A DNA stretch of 64,000 nt from an uncultured Bacteroidota bacterium. Its GTDB lineage: Bacteria; Bacteroidota; Bacteroidia; Flavobacteriales; Flavobacteriaceae. Below, piece by piece: positions 28,651 through 37,420 of the stretch. How positions within the stretch are numbered: position 1 is the stretch's first letter; each line of letters opens with the position of its first letter. The stretch lies in the NCBI GenBank assembly GCA_913062555.1, contig CAJXVU010000003.1, positions 62,001 through 126,000 on the forward strand. Reading direction: 5' to 3'. Under the pieces are notes generated by a model. The model saw only the letters and a list, made by a program, of their open reading frames with translations. It did not search any database and was not told the origin of the DNA. The position numbers were made by a program, and so were the translations under genes.

Positions 28651-29031
28651 TTAAAATTTAGTCATTTTTGGGTTAAATACACCGCTTAGAATTTTACACC
28701 CCATACTGAGGCAAACGCCTAAAACAGGGGTTATTAAAGCATAAGAAACACCACTATATATTAATTTTGTTGCAATCCCTTCGGCTTTACCCATAAAATA
28801 GAAGCTATGCATTAAGCCCAATAACAAAGACAATACGCTTGAAATAAGAATCCAATTAGCGGCATTAGTTATTTTTGTATTGTGCTGATCAATTAGCAAT
28901 AATTGTGATTCACTTTTTTGATCTTGGAGTTTTTTAATAAAATAATAAATAGCAATAAGGCTAAAAATGATAAAAACAATAATGAATTTCAAATCTCCAC
29001 TGGTAAGGAATTCAAAAAATGGCATTCTCAT
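28651..29031 (-). CDS. Small MotA/TolQ/ExbB-like membrane protein
   Basis: A 126-aa inner-membrane protein with three hydrophobic segments (about 13-32, 55-75 and 89-113). The segment LLGLMHSFYFMGKAEGIATKLIYSGVSYALITPVLGV resembles the two core helices of MotA/TolQ/ExbB proton channels, given here as one stretch in positions 66-102. The usual cytoplasmic loop is short and no ExbD is adjacent. Stand-alone ExbB-like proteins are common in Bacteroidota; the partner here may be the downstream DUF6624 protein. Confidence 0.6.
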   Translation of the reverse strand: MRMPFFEFLTSGDLKFIIVFIIFSLIAIYYFIKKLQDQKSESQLLLIDQHNTKITNAANWILISSVLSLLLGLMHSFYFMGKAEGIATKLIYSGVSYALITPVLGVCLSMGCKILSGVFNPKMTKF

Positions 29032-29286
29032 ACTGATATAATTTTAAAGTTTATACTTCAAATGTATCGTTGATGAAGCGTTTTACATTTAATTTGCGAC
29101 CAATGGAGGATTTAGGCTCCGTTTTAACCACTTTTATTCATCCTTAGTTCTATCGAGACTTAAATTATTAGTAAACAATAACGCCAAATAAAAAGACACT
29201 CTTACAAACTAAAAAACTTGTAACAATATATTCATATTCTCGTCTTATGGTTATTATTATGAATTCAATAATACATTTAAACGCAC

Positions 29287-30981
29287 ATGAATACTCAATT
29301 AAAATCAATCTGGACAGTAGCATTTTTATGTCTTTCTTTTTTAAACGCTAATTTCTCCTATGGTCAATCAAAAGAATTAAAAAAACCAAAATTGATTGTT
29401 GGTATTGTTGTAGATCAAATGAGATCTGAACAATTGTACAGATATGAAAAAAAATACTCCGAGGATGGTTTCAAAAGGATTTTAAGAGAAGGATTCAATT
29501 ATAAAAACACTCAATACAATTATTCTCCAACAGTTACTGCAGCGGGACATTCATCAATTTATTCAGGCACGACACCTGCAATCCATGGTATTGTCGCTAA
29601 TAGCTGGTATAATCGATATAAAAAACAATATGTTGGAAGTGTTGAAGATACTACGGTAGTATTAGTTGGGAGTAAGAAAAAAAACAACACTGGAGCTTCG
29701 CCTAAACAACTTCTAACAACCACCATTTCTGACCAACTTCGAATGGGTTCAAATTTCCGGTCAAAAGTAATTAGTGTTTCATTGAAAGACAGAGGAGCAG
29801 TCCTACCTGGTGGCCACCTTGCAAATGCCGCATATTGGCATGATATTGAAACGAGTCCCGGATATTTTGTTTCGAGTTCATATTATATGAATAAATTACC
29901 TACATGGGTGAGCAACTTTAATGCATTGGAAAAATCGAGTCAATATTTAGATACAATTTGGAATACCTTATACCCTATTGAGGACTATATAGAAAGCTAT
30001 GGTGACAATAACTCTTATGAAGTTGTGCTTGGAGATAAAACCCCAACCTTTCCTTATAATTTCAAAAAGCTCAGAAAAAAATATAGAGAAAGAAATATAG
30101 AATATTTGATGTTAGGCTTCACCCCGGCGGGAAACACATTACTTACCGAATTCGCGATGGATGCAATCAAAAACGAAAACCTGGGGAATGATGAGGATAC
30201 TGATATGTTAACTATTAGCTATTCTGTAACTGATAAAGCAGGACATATTTTTGGTCCAAATTCAGTTGAAGTAGAAGATATTTATATTCGATTAGATCGT
30301 GAAATAGCGGAACTTCTGAAGTATTTAGATAAGACCGTTGGAACTGGAGAATACACGCTCTTCCTAACTTCCGATCATGGAGCCGTCCCGATTGCATCTT
30401 ATTTAAACGATATAAAAATCCCAACTGGAGTAGCGAGAATAGCAAAATATAAAGACCGTTTGAACACTTATTTAAATACAAAATATGGAGCAGGGCTTTG
30501 GATTCAAAATTTCGATGATGACCATGTCTTTTTAAATAGGACATTCATCTCTGAAAAAAGGATTCCACTGGAAGATATTCAGCAAGATGTCGCTAGCTTT
30601 TTAGTGAATTTTGAAGGTATAAGTGCGGCTTTAACTGCCTTTCATTTACAGACCAAGCAATATAATTCTGGTTTAAGGGAGCGCATTCAAAATGGATATC
30701 ACCAAAAAAGATCAGGCGATGTTATATTAACTTTTAACTCTGGTGTTGTTCAAGATGATGATTCTACCATTGATGTTTCTTTGGTTAAAGGAACCATTCA
30801 TGGTTCCGGCTATAGTTATGATACTCATGTCCCTTTATTGTGGTTTGGAAATAGCATCCCACAAGGAGAATCGGTCAGGAAAGTTTCGCCTATAGACGTA
30901 TCTTCAACCTTAACGATGTTTCTAAACCTCCAATTACCAAGTGGAAATACTGGAGATCCATTGAAAGAATTATTTAAATAA
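29287..30981 (+). CDS. Secreted PafA-type alkaline phosphatase
   Basis: A 564-aa exported zinc phosphatase of the alkaline phosphatase superfamily (signal through about residue 26). GIVVDQMRSEQ near 39 carries the first zinc Asp. The nucleophile is Thr84 in PTVTAAGHSSIYSGTTP. Other ligands lie in SVTDKAGHIFGP (Asp/His) and LTSDHGAVP (Asp/His), and a late GTIHGSGYSYDTHVPL supplies the last His. PafA enzymes release phosphate from many monoesters in the periplasm and often are not repressed by phosphate. The gene stands alone, with no visible Pho-type site recognised. Confidence 0.9.
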   Translation: MNTQLKSIWTVAFLCLSFLNANFSYGQSKELKKPKLIVGIVVDQMRSEQLYRYEKKYSEDGFKRILREGFNYKNTQYNYSPTVTAAGHSSIYSGTTPAIHGIVANSWYNRYKKQYVGSVEDTTVVLVGSKKKNNTGASPKQLLTTTISDQLRMGSNFRSKVISVSLKDRGAVLPGGHLANAAYWHDIETSPGYFVSSSYYMNKLPTWVSNFNALEKSSQYLDTIWNTLYPIEDYIESYGDNNSYEVVLGDKTPTFPYNFKKLRKKYRERNIEYLMLGFTPAGNTLLTEFAMDAIKNENLGNDEDTDMLTISYSVTDKAGHIFGPNSVEVEDIYIRLDREIAELLKYLDKTVGTGEYTLFLTSDHGAVPIASYLNDIKIPTGVARIAKYKDRLNTYLNTKYGAGLWIQNFDDDHVFLNRTFISEKRIPLEDIQQDVASFLVNFEGISAALTAFHLQTKQYNSGLRERIQNGYHQKRSGDVILTFNSGVVQDDDSTIDVSLVKGTIHGSGYSYDTHVPLLWFGNSIPQGESVRKVSPIDVSSTLTMFLNLQLPSGNTGDPLKELFK

Positions 30982-30999
30982 TATTAGTTTGACAAGTAT

Positions 31000-31545
31000 T
31001 TAACTCCAGCTTTCTCGCTTTAATAAATTCTCAATATGGGCATAATGGTGGCTGCCATGCCAAGCGTAGCTCCCAATATTGTTTTTTAGAACGACTTCGG
31101 TTTTCCCTACTGGGTGAATAAAACTCTTGTTCAAATCGTTTTCATTCATGTTTTTGAGCAGGTATACCAATTTATAATGAGTAGATTTTAAATGGTCCAA
31201 AGCCATCTGTATTGGTGCTGTTTTGGCATCCATTAATTCAGCCCAAGTTTTTTCATTATAGTCTTTAATAATCGGTTTATCTTCGGTTAAGGCCCATTTA
31301 AAACGAATATAGCTATGCTGATGACTGTCCGATAAATGATGTAACACTTGACGCACTGTCCAGCCATGTTCTCTATAAGGTGTATCTAACTGATCTTTTG
31401 ATAAATGTTTGACTAGATTTTCTAAACGTCGGGGAAAATGCTCCAAAATAGAAATCCAGCTATTAATATGGTCTTTTGTAATCGTTGAAGGACAATCAAA
31501 CTGTCCGATAGGAAATTTTAAAAACTTTAACTCTTGTTCTGTCAT
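31000..31545 (-). CDS. yfiT: YfiT-type putative metal-dependent hydrolase/transferase
   Basis: A 181-aa cytoplasmic protein of the YfiT branch of the DinB superfamily. The three metal-binding histidines are in VLHHLSDSHQHSYIRFKWAL (near 66-85) and WHGSHHYAHIENLL (near 160-173). Related Bacillus enzymes are metal-dependent hydrolases or bacillithiol transferases; Bacteroidota thiol partners differ, so function is uncertain. A TATTTTTG box ends only a few bases before the ATG, implying a very short or absent leader. Confidence 0.88.
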   Translation of the reverse strand: MTEQELKFLKFPIGQFDCPSTITKDHINSWISILEHFPRRLENLVKHLSKDQLDTPYREHGWTVRQVLHHLSDSHQHSYIRFKWALTEDKPIIKDYNEKTWAELMDAKTAPIQMALDHLKSTHYKLVYLLKNMNENDLNKSFIHPVGKTEVVLKNNIGSYAWHGSHHYAHIENLLKRESWS

Positions 31546-31549
31546 TCTG

Positions 31550-31557
31550 CAAAAATA
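31550..31557 (-). promoter_or_regulatory. -7 element of yfiT, fused to an upstream terminator T-tract
   Basis: On the minus strand TATTTTTG ends 4 bases before the yfiT ATG. A consensus start point 3-5 bases further on would coincide with the ATG, giving a nearly leaderless mRNA. No -33 TTTG is visible. Confidence 0.4.
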
Positions 31558-31583
31558 AAAAAAGCACTCCGTATAGAAGTGCT
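31556..31583 (-). terminator. Probable terminator of the TPR lipoprotein gene
   Basis: On the minus strand AGCACT (31578-31583) pairs with AGTGCT (31563-31568) over a 9-base loop, followed by an uninterrupted T-run that continues into the yfiT -7 element. The short stem makes it moderate in strength. Confidence 0.6.
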
Positions 31584-31610
31584 AGCATACCAACTATTTT
31601 TCATTAATTC

Positions 31611-32318
31611 TTAATTGCTTTTATTATTATAAGCTTCTACAAATCGTTTTGCCTTACCATTACCATCGTTATATTCTAAGGTCTTTTTATAATTATTAAA
31701 GGCTTGCAAGCTATCTCCATATGATTTATAAGCGTCACCTAAGCTATCATAAACATTAGCACTTGTAGGAAATAAAACAACATTCATTTTGAATATTTCA
31801 ATAGCCTTCTCATGCTCTTTTTTACGTAATAATCTATATCCAAGTCTATTAAAATAGCCTTCATCTAATAATAGACTTGTAGAATCTTGTTTTTTAATCT
31901 CTAAATAACCCGATAGTGCTTTATCGTAATCACCATTTTCCAAATGCATGCTTGGCGTTTTAAATTCGTTATCAACTTTTAAATAATCATAAGTGATTAT
32001 AGGGTCATCGTCTTCAGAGACAATAGACAAATAGCGTTTTTTAGTTTCTGGATGCTGAACAAAATGAAGTTTCTTATAGATGTCAGCTACGAAAAAAGTT
32101 TTTTCATCTAAAATTACTGGCTCAATTATTTTTAATTCTCCCCAATTTAAAAACAATTTGTTATCCTCATAAAACACATCAATAACATTCTCCTGATTGA
32201 ATAAATAACGTCCAGAAGTTTGCTCCATATATTCTGAAGTATAATTAATTCGTTTAGAGCAGCTTGAAATAAAAATCACTAGGCATAATGTAAAAAACAG
32301 CACTTTAGTTATACGCAT
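31611..32318 (-). CDS. TPR-containing lipoprotein resembling the tail of serine-hydrolase lipoproteins
   Basis: The frame opens at 32375, but the ATG at 32316-32318 is preferred. It gives MRITKVLFFTLCLVIFISSC, a clean lipoprotein signal, and a protein of 235 aa. The middle (about 30-110) is beta-rich, with SGRYLFN and LFLNWGELKIIEPV resembling the C-terminal lipocalin-like part of penicillin-binding-protein-related hydrolases. The last 100 residues are TPRs (SANVYDSLGDAYKSYGDS) closely matching the tail of the serine hydrolase at 53459. The catalytic domain is absent. Function unknown. Confidence 0.7.
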   Translation of the reverse strand: MRITKVLFFTLCLVIFISSCSKRINYTSEYMEQTSGRYLFNQENVIDVFYEDNKLFLNWGELKIIEPVILDEKTFFVADIYKKLHFVQHPETKKRYLSIVSEDDDPIITYDYLKVDNEFKTPSMHLENGDYDKALSGYLEIKKQDSTSLLLDEGYFNRLGYRLLRKKEHEKAIEIFKMNVVLFPTSANVYDSLGDAYKSYGDSLQAFNNYKKTLEYNDGNGKAKRFVEAYNNKSN

Positions 32319-32470
32319 AGCACTTATATTTCTGCTTTCGATTTCGTTATTTTTATTTTTATTTGAAAAGTTCATTTTAATTTGATTGGTTACCTAATAG
32401 ATGCTTAAAAAACTCATTACAAGTGAGACGCCTTTTATTGTTATAAGTTACTACTTTATAAAAAAAACAA

Positions 32471-32499
32471 AAAAAGCACTTCTCATTGAAGTGCTTTTT
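32471..32499 (-). terminator. Bidirectional-looking terminator after the PPIase gene
   Basis: AAAAAGCACTTC (32471-32482) pairs perfectly with GAAGTGCTTTTT (32488-32499) over 5 bases. A-runs on the left give a T-tract on the minus strand. It lies 57 bases past the end of the PPIase gene. Confidence 0.85.
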
Positions 32500-32555
32500 A
32501 AATATCTGTTCTAAAGATGTAATACTTTATCTGTCCTTAAAATTAGGTGCTCTGA

Positions 32556-33488
32556 TTACTTTACATTCATCAATTCAACATCAAAAATCAAGGTAGCATC
32601 TGGTGGAATCACTCCTCCAGCACCAGCACTACCGTATGCCAAATCACTTGGAATAACAAAACGTGCTTTATCTCCAACTTTTAAAAGGCCAACACCTTCA
32701 TCCCAACCTGGAATTACTTGACCTACACCTAAAGGAAAATCAATTGGTTCGTTACGTTTATAAGATGAATCAAATACGGTTCCATCTGCTAGTTGTCCTT
32801 TATAGTGTACAGAGACGGTTTTTCCTTTCTCGGCTTTTGTACCATTCCCTTCTTGAAGAATTTGATATCGTAATCCACTATCAGTTTTAGTAAAACCACT
32901 AGCAATTTTTTCCATTTCTGCATCCGCTTTTGCTTTTGCCTCTTCCATTTTTTTTTCTCTTGATCCTTCGAAAGTTCTAAAAGACTCAACGGCATTAAAT
33001 GCCTCAGCTTCAGCTCCTACACGAACAATCTCTATAGTTTCAATGCGATCTTCTTGTCCAATTGTATCAACAATATCTTGCCCTTCTGAAACCTTTCCAA
33101 ATACCGTATGTTTTCCATCTAACCAAGCGGTTTCGATATGAGTGATAAAAAACTGACTTCCATTGGTTCCAGGGCCAGAATTTGCCATAGATAATACACC
33201 AGGGCCATCATGTTTTAAATCTGGATGAAACTCATCATCAAATTGGTATCCGGGATTTCCTGTTCCTGTTCCTTGTGGGCACCCACCTTGAATCATAAAA
33301 TCTGGAATCACTCTATGGAATTTTAATCCATCATAATAAGGATTGCCTTGTGACTTCACCGAATTTTCTAAATTCCCTTCAGATAAAGCAACAAAGTTAC
33401 CCACCGTTCCTGGAGTTTTCTGAAATTCTAAAGCAACTAATATTTCGCCTTTACTGGTATTAAATTTTGCGTATAATCCGTCTTGCAT
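32556..33488 (-). CDS. Cyclophilin-FKBP dual peptidyl-prolyl isomerase
   Basis: A 310-aa protein fusing two unrelated prolyl isomerase families. Residues 5-158 are a cyclophilin with active-site [13 protein letters not shown] (57-69), NGSQFFIT (109-116) and [11 protein letters not shown] with Trp122. A charged helical linker (about 170-195) follows. Residues 200-310 are an FKBP with [18 protein letters not shown] (225-242), VIPGWDEGV (258-266) and [13 protein letters not shown] (284-296). No signal peptide is seen, so it is cytoplasmic. Dual immunophilins have been described in a few bacteria and protists. Both halves keep their catalytic residues. Confidence 0.93.
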   Translation of the reverse strand: MQDGLYAKFNTSKGEILVALEFQKTPGTVGNFVALSEGNLENSVKSQGNPYYDGLKFHRVIPDFMIQGGCPQGTGTGNPGYQFDDEFHPDLKHDGPGVLSMANSGPGTNGSQFFITHIETAWLDGKHTVFGKVSEGQDIVDTIGQEDRIETIEIVRVGAEAEAFNAVESFRTFEGSREKKMEEAKAKADAEMEKIASGFTKTDSGLRYQILQEGNGTKAEKGKTVSVHYKGQLADGTVFDSSYKRNEPIDFPLGVGQVIPGWDEGVGLLKVGDKARFVIPSDLAYGSAGAGGVIPPDATLIFDVELMNVK

Positions 33489-33585
33489 TGTTCTGTGTTT
33501 TAAGAAAGTGCAAAGATATGAATTGAATCCTGATTTATTAGTATTGTATTTAAACTATTTAATAACTAACCTAAGTAAATTTTAC

Positions 33586-33593
33586 TAAATTTG
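33586..33593 (+). promoter_or_regulatory. -7 promoter element upstream of the 33610 gene
   Basis: TAAATTTG matches TAnnTTTG. No clear TTTG lies 19-21 bases upstream. Predicted leader about 14 bases. Confidence 0.4.
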
Positions 33594-33609
33594 ACAAAAT
33601 TTAAAATTA

Positions 33610-34053
33610 ATGAGCTTTTCAATTGGCAAACTTCTAGATACTTTCGGAAAAAAAAGTGCTAAGGATCAACCCCAGGACAATAACGATACTCAAGCTATTA
33701 TTGATGCAATTAAAGACGAACATTTTGCTGTTTCTGATCAAAATGTAATATACGCTTCTGTTAATGAGCTTGGAGGCTATTATTATCTTAAAACCATAAT
33801 TGTTGGTGCTTTCAAAATAAAAACAATGAAAGGTGCTACACTCACCATAAAGTCAAAAGATTTTGAATTGGATCTAATTACAGATATGGATGAGTTCGAA
33901 TCAGAAAACTCCAATCTCGCTAATAGATATGTCACTAGAATTGACTTTCAAGTTGAGGAAAATGATGTGTCAAAAATAAATCCTGCTATGCTTGATTCTT
34001 TAAATTTGAAGGCTAAAAAACACAACATTGTATTTAGGATTGAACGACACTAA
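33610..34053 (+). CDS. Conserved-looking hypothetical protein
   Basis: A 147-aa soluble protein, not recognised. The N-terminus is MSFSIGKLLDTFGKKSAKD. The rest alternates beta strands (YYYLKTIIVGAFKIKTMKGA, TLTIKSKDFELDLITDMDEF) and ends with a short helix-strand. A TAAATTTG promoter element lies 16 bases before the ATG, giving a short leader. Its stop codon overlaps the stop codon of the convergent recQ gene by 3 bases (shared within 34050-34053). Confidence 0.65.
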   Translation: MSFSIGKLLDTFGKKSAKDQPQDNNDTQAIIDAIKDEHFAVSDQNVIYASVNELGGYYYLKTIIVGAFKIKTMKGATLTIKSKDFELDLITDMDEFESENSNLANRYVTRIDFQVEENDVSKINPAMLDSLNLKAKKHNIVFRIERH

Positions 34054-36251
34054 TTGGCCACTTCACTAATAAATTTTATACGATAAAGACGCAGTTCATC
34101 GTCGTCATAATCGCCATCAAACTCTTCGATAGCGTCATCAATTTTATCAGTTTCAGATTCCATAAAGTAATCATGAATTTCTTCTTGTTGATCTTCATCA
34201 AGAATATCATCAATCCAATAATTAATATTGAGTTTAGTCCCTGAATACACAATAGCTTCCATTTCTTTTACAAAATCAATCATTTCCATCCCTTTAGCTG
34301 ATGCAATATCGTCCAGCGGTAGTTTTCTGTCAATATTTTGAATGATGTATAGTTTTAATGCTGAATTTAAACCCGTAGATTTAACGATCATATCTTCAGG
34401 ACGTACAATATCATTTTCTTCTACATAAGTTTCAATAAGCGCTACAAAATCCTTTCCATATTTTTTAGCTTTACCCTCTCCTACCCCATGAACATTGGAC
34501 AACTCCGTCAAAGACACTGGGTATTTAAGTGCCATATCTTCTAGAGAAGGGTCTTGAAAAACCACAAATGGTGGTACGCCAAGTTTTTTAGCATTTCGCT
34601 TACGCAAATCTTTAAGCATTTTCATTAATTGCTCATCAGCAGCAATTCCTGCTCCTTTTACGGCTGTTATAATACTGTCATCATTAGTTTCATCATAAAT
34701 GTGATCTTCAGTCATCATAAACGATCTAGGCGTTATTTCAAACTCCTTTCCTGCTGGAGTTACTTTTAAAACACCATAGGTTTCAATATCTTTACGTAAC
34801 AAGCCACCAACTAAAACCTGTCGGATTAATGCCATCCAAAACTTATCGGAATTTTCTTTACCAGAACCGAAGAAAGGCTGGGTATCTGTTTTATGGGATT
34901 TTATTAATGCATTTTCTCGTCCAATAATTACATTTACTAAATCTTTACTTTTATACTTTTCTTTAGTTCTAGAAACGACATTTAATAAAACACCTACCTC
35001 ATCTTTCGCTTCATTTTGTTTTTTTGGATTACGTATATTATCATCTAATTCACCACCTTCTCCTGTTTCATTATCAAATTCTTCTCCAAAATAATGCAGA
35101 ATAAATTTTCGTCTGGACATTGAAGTTTCTGCAAATGCAACAACTTCTTGAAGTAAAGCATGTCCTATTTCCTGTTCAGCAACTGGTTTTCCAGACATGA
35201 ATTTCTCAAGTTTTTCGATATCCTTATAAGCATAATATGCTAAACAATGGCCTTCGCCGCCATCACGTCCAGCACGACCTGTTTCCTGATAATAACTTTC
35301 AATACTCTTTGGAATATCATGATGAATAACAAAACGAACATCTGGTTTATCAATCCCCATACCAAAAGCAATGGTCGCTACAACAATATCGGTATCTTCC
35401 ATTAAAAACATATCCTGATGTTTTGCTCTGGTTTTAGCATCCAAACCTGCATGATAAGGCACTGCTTTTACACCATTTACCTGAAGTACTTGAGCCAGTT
35501 CTTCAACTCGTTTTCGACTTAAACAATATACAATACCAGATTTTCCATGATTCTGTTTTACGAAACGAATAATATCTGCATCTACATTTTTAGTTTTAGG
35601 ACGTACTTCATAAAATAAATTGGGCCTATTAAATGACGCCTTGTAGGTGGTAGCATGCGTAATACCAAGATTTTTTAAAATATCTTCCTGAACCTTTGGT
35701 GTTGCCGTTGCCGTTAAGCCAATCATCGAGATATTGTCTCCTATACGCTTAATAATATGTCTTAAATTCCTATATTCCGGTCTAAAATCATGTCCCCACT
35801 CACTAATACAGTGTGCCTCATCAATTGCCATGAATGAAATTTTTTGAGATTTTAAAAACTCTACATTCTCCTCTTTGGTTAGTGATTCTGGTGCGACATA
35901 AAGTAATTTCGTAACCCCATCTACAATATCAGCCTTTACTTTTTTTATTTCAGTTTTATTTAACGATGAGTTTAAAACATGCGCTATACCCTCCTCATTA
36001 GATATCCCCCGAATAGCATCCACTTGATTTTTCATCAATGCGATCAAAGGTGATACCACAATCGCAGTACCTTCTTTCATTAGTGCTGGAAGCTGATAAC
36101 ATAGTGATTTCCCCCCTCCTGTTGGCATAATAACAAAAGTGTCCTCACCAGAAACTACGCTCTTTACAACATCTTCCTGGAGTCCTTTAAACGATCCAAA
36201 ACCAAAATGTTTTTTTAATGCTGCGTATAATTCGTTTTCATCAATACTCAT
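34050..36251 (-). CDS. recQ: ATP-dependent DNA helicase RecQ
   Basis: A 733-aa 3'-5' DNA helicase for recombination and stalled-fork processing. Walker A is MPTGGGKS (42-49), and motif II with the RecQ aromatic loop is IDEAHCISEWGHDFRPEYR near 138-156. The second RecA domain has YYQETGRAGRDG near 295-306. A zinc/winged-helix RQC region and an HRDC domain (near 550-620, SLTELSNVHGVGEGKAKKYG) follow, then an acidic C-terminal extension of about 100 residues. Length is about 120 residues more than E. coli RecQ, mainly at the C-terminus. Confidence 0.95.
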   Translation of the reverse strand: MSIDENELYAALKKHFGFGSFKGLQEDVVKSVVSGEDTFVIMPTGGGKSLCYQLPALMKEGTAIVVSPLIALMKNQVDAIRGISNEEGIAHVLNSSLNKTEIKKVKADIVDGVTKLLYVAPESLTKEENVEFLKSQKISFMAIDEAHCISEWGHDFRPEYRNLRHIIKRIGDNISMIGLTATATPKVQEDILKNLGITHATTYKASFNRPNLFYEVRPKTKNVDADIIRFVKQNHGKSGIVYCLSRKRVEELAQVLQVNGVKAVPYHAGLDAKTRAKHQDMFLMEDTDIVVATIAFGMGIDKPDVRFVIHHDIPKSIESYYQETGRAGRDGGEGHCLAYYAYKDIEKLEKFMSGKPVAEQEIGHALLQEVVAFAETSMSRRKFILHYFGEEFDNETGEGGELDDNIRNPKKQNEAKDEVGVLLNVVSRTKEKYKSKDLVNVIIGRENALIKSHKTDTQPFFGSGKENSDKFWMALIRQVLVGGLLRKDIETYGVLKVTPAGKEFEITPRSFMMTEDHIYDETNDDSIITAVKGAGIAADEQLMKMLKDLRKRNAKKLGVPPFVVFQDPSLEDMALKYPVSLTELSNVHGVGEGKAKKYGKDFVALIETYVEENDIVRPEDMIVKSTGLNSALKLYIIQNIDRKLPLDDIASAKGMEMIDFVKEMEAIVYSGTKLNINYWIDDILDEDQQEEIHDYFMESETDKIDDAIEEFDGDYDDDELRLYRIKFISEVAN

Positions 36252-36454
36252 TAATCCCTCTATTACTATATTTTATATATTTAAATTAAATAAAAAGAGC
36301 TGTTAAATATTCAATTTCTATCTTATTTAGAGAGCTCTCATTATTTTTTTTCGTTTTTTTGCATTAGGTATTAAACAATATAAATTTAATCCAATGTAAA
36401 TGATATTTAAAGATAATAAAATCTTTAAAAACAACACATCAAAAATTATAAATT

Positions 36455-37420
36455 TTGAACACTTCAAATTCTATTTTAAAAATCGCGAAGGAAACCATTA
36501 TTATGGAAAGCAATGCGATCGCAAATCTTTCTAATTTATTGGACGAGGATTTTTCAAAATCGGTTAGTCTAATATACAATTCAAAGGGTAGGGTTATAAT
36601 TACCGGAATTGGGAAAAGTGCAATCATTGCTAATAAAATTGTGGCCACATTAAATTCTACAGGGACACCTTCGGTATTTATGCATGCTGCTGATGCAATT
36701 CATGGAGACCTTGGACTTATCCTTGAAGACGACGTGGTAATTTGTATTTCAAAAAGTGGTAACACTCCTGAAATAAAAGTACTTGTCCCTTTTATAAAAA
36801 ATGGTCCAAACAAATTAATTGCAATTACCGGGAATAAAGATTCGTTTTTAGGACAGAATGCCGATTATGTTTTGAACGCGTATGTCGAAAAAGAGGCTTG
36901 TCCGAATAATTTAGCACCCACCACAAGCACCACAGCTCAGCTTGTAATGGGAGATGCATTAGCCGTTTGTTTATTAGAAATTCGTGGATTTTCAAGTAAA
37001 GATTTTGCAAAATATCATCCTGGTGGAGCTCTCGGAAAAAAATTATATTTACGTGTTCAAGATATGTCATCAATAAACCAAAAGCCTTCAGTAACGATAA
37101 ACACAAATATTAAAGATGTTATTATTGAAATAACTGAAAAAATGCTAGGAGTAACAGCTGTAGTTGATGGTGATAAAATAATTGGGATTATTACAGACGG
37201 GGATTTAAGACGTATGCTTACGGAAAGCGATGATTTCTCGTCGCTAACCGCTAAAGATATTATGAGTCCCTCTCCAAAGCGAATTGATAGCGATGCTATG
37301 GCTGTAGATGCTATGGAAGTTATGGAGACTAATGGTATCTCACAATTGCTTGTTGAAGAAAATGGTAATTACGCAGGTGTTGTACATGTGCATGATTTAA
37401 TTAAAGAAGGTATTATATAA
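36455..37420 (+). CDS. kdsD: KpsF/GutQ-type D-arabinose 5-phosphate isomerase
   Basis: A 321-aa enzyme that converts ribulose-5-phosphate to arabinose-5-phosphate for Kdo and LPS synthesis. The SIS domain has VIITGIGKSAIIANKIVATLNS near 47-66, HGDLGLI and ISKSGNTPEI near 108. Two CBS domains span about 200-321. The start is uncertain. TTG at 36455 keeps the N-terminal helix (ILKIAKETIIMESNAI) expected in the family, while the first ATG is at 36503. A TAAATTTTG sequence overlaps the TTG. It is the first gene of kdsD-tatC-CMD-lptB. Confidence 0.92.
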   Translation: MNTSNSILKIAKETIIMESNAIANLSNLLDEDFSKSVSLIYNSKGRVIITGIGKSAIIANKIVATLNSTGTPSVFMHAADAIHGDLGLILEDDVVICISKSGNTPEIKVLVPFIKNGPNKLIAITGNKDSFLGQNADYVLNAYVEKEACPNNLAPTTSTTAQLVMGDALAVCLLEIRGFSSKDFAKYHPGGALGKKLYLRVQDMSSINQKPSVTINTNIKDVIIEITEKMLGVTAVVDGDKIIGIITDGDLRRMLTESDDFSSLTAKDIMSPSPKRIDSDAMAVDAMEVMETNGISQLLVEENGNYAGVVHVHDLIKEGII

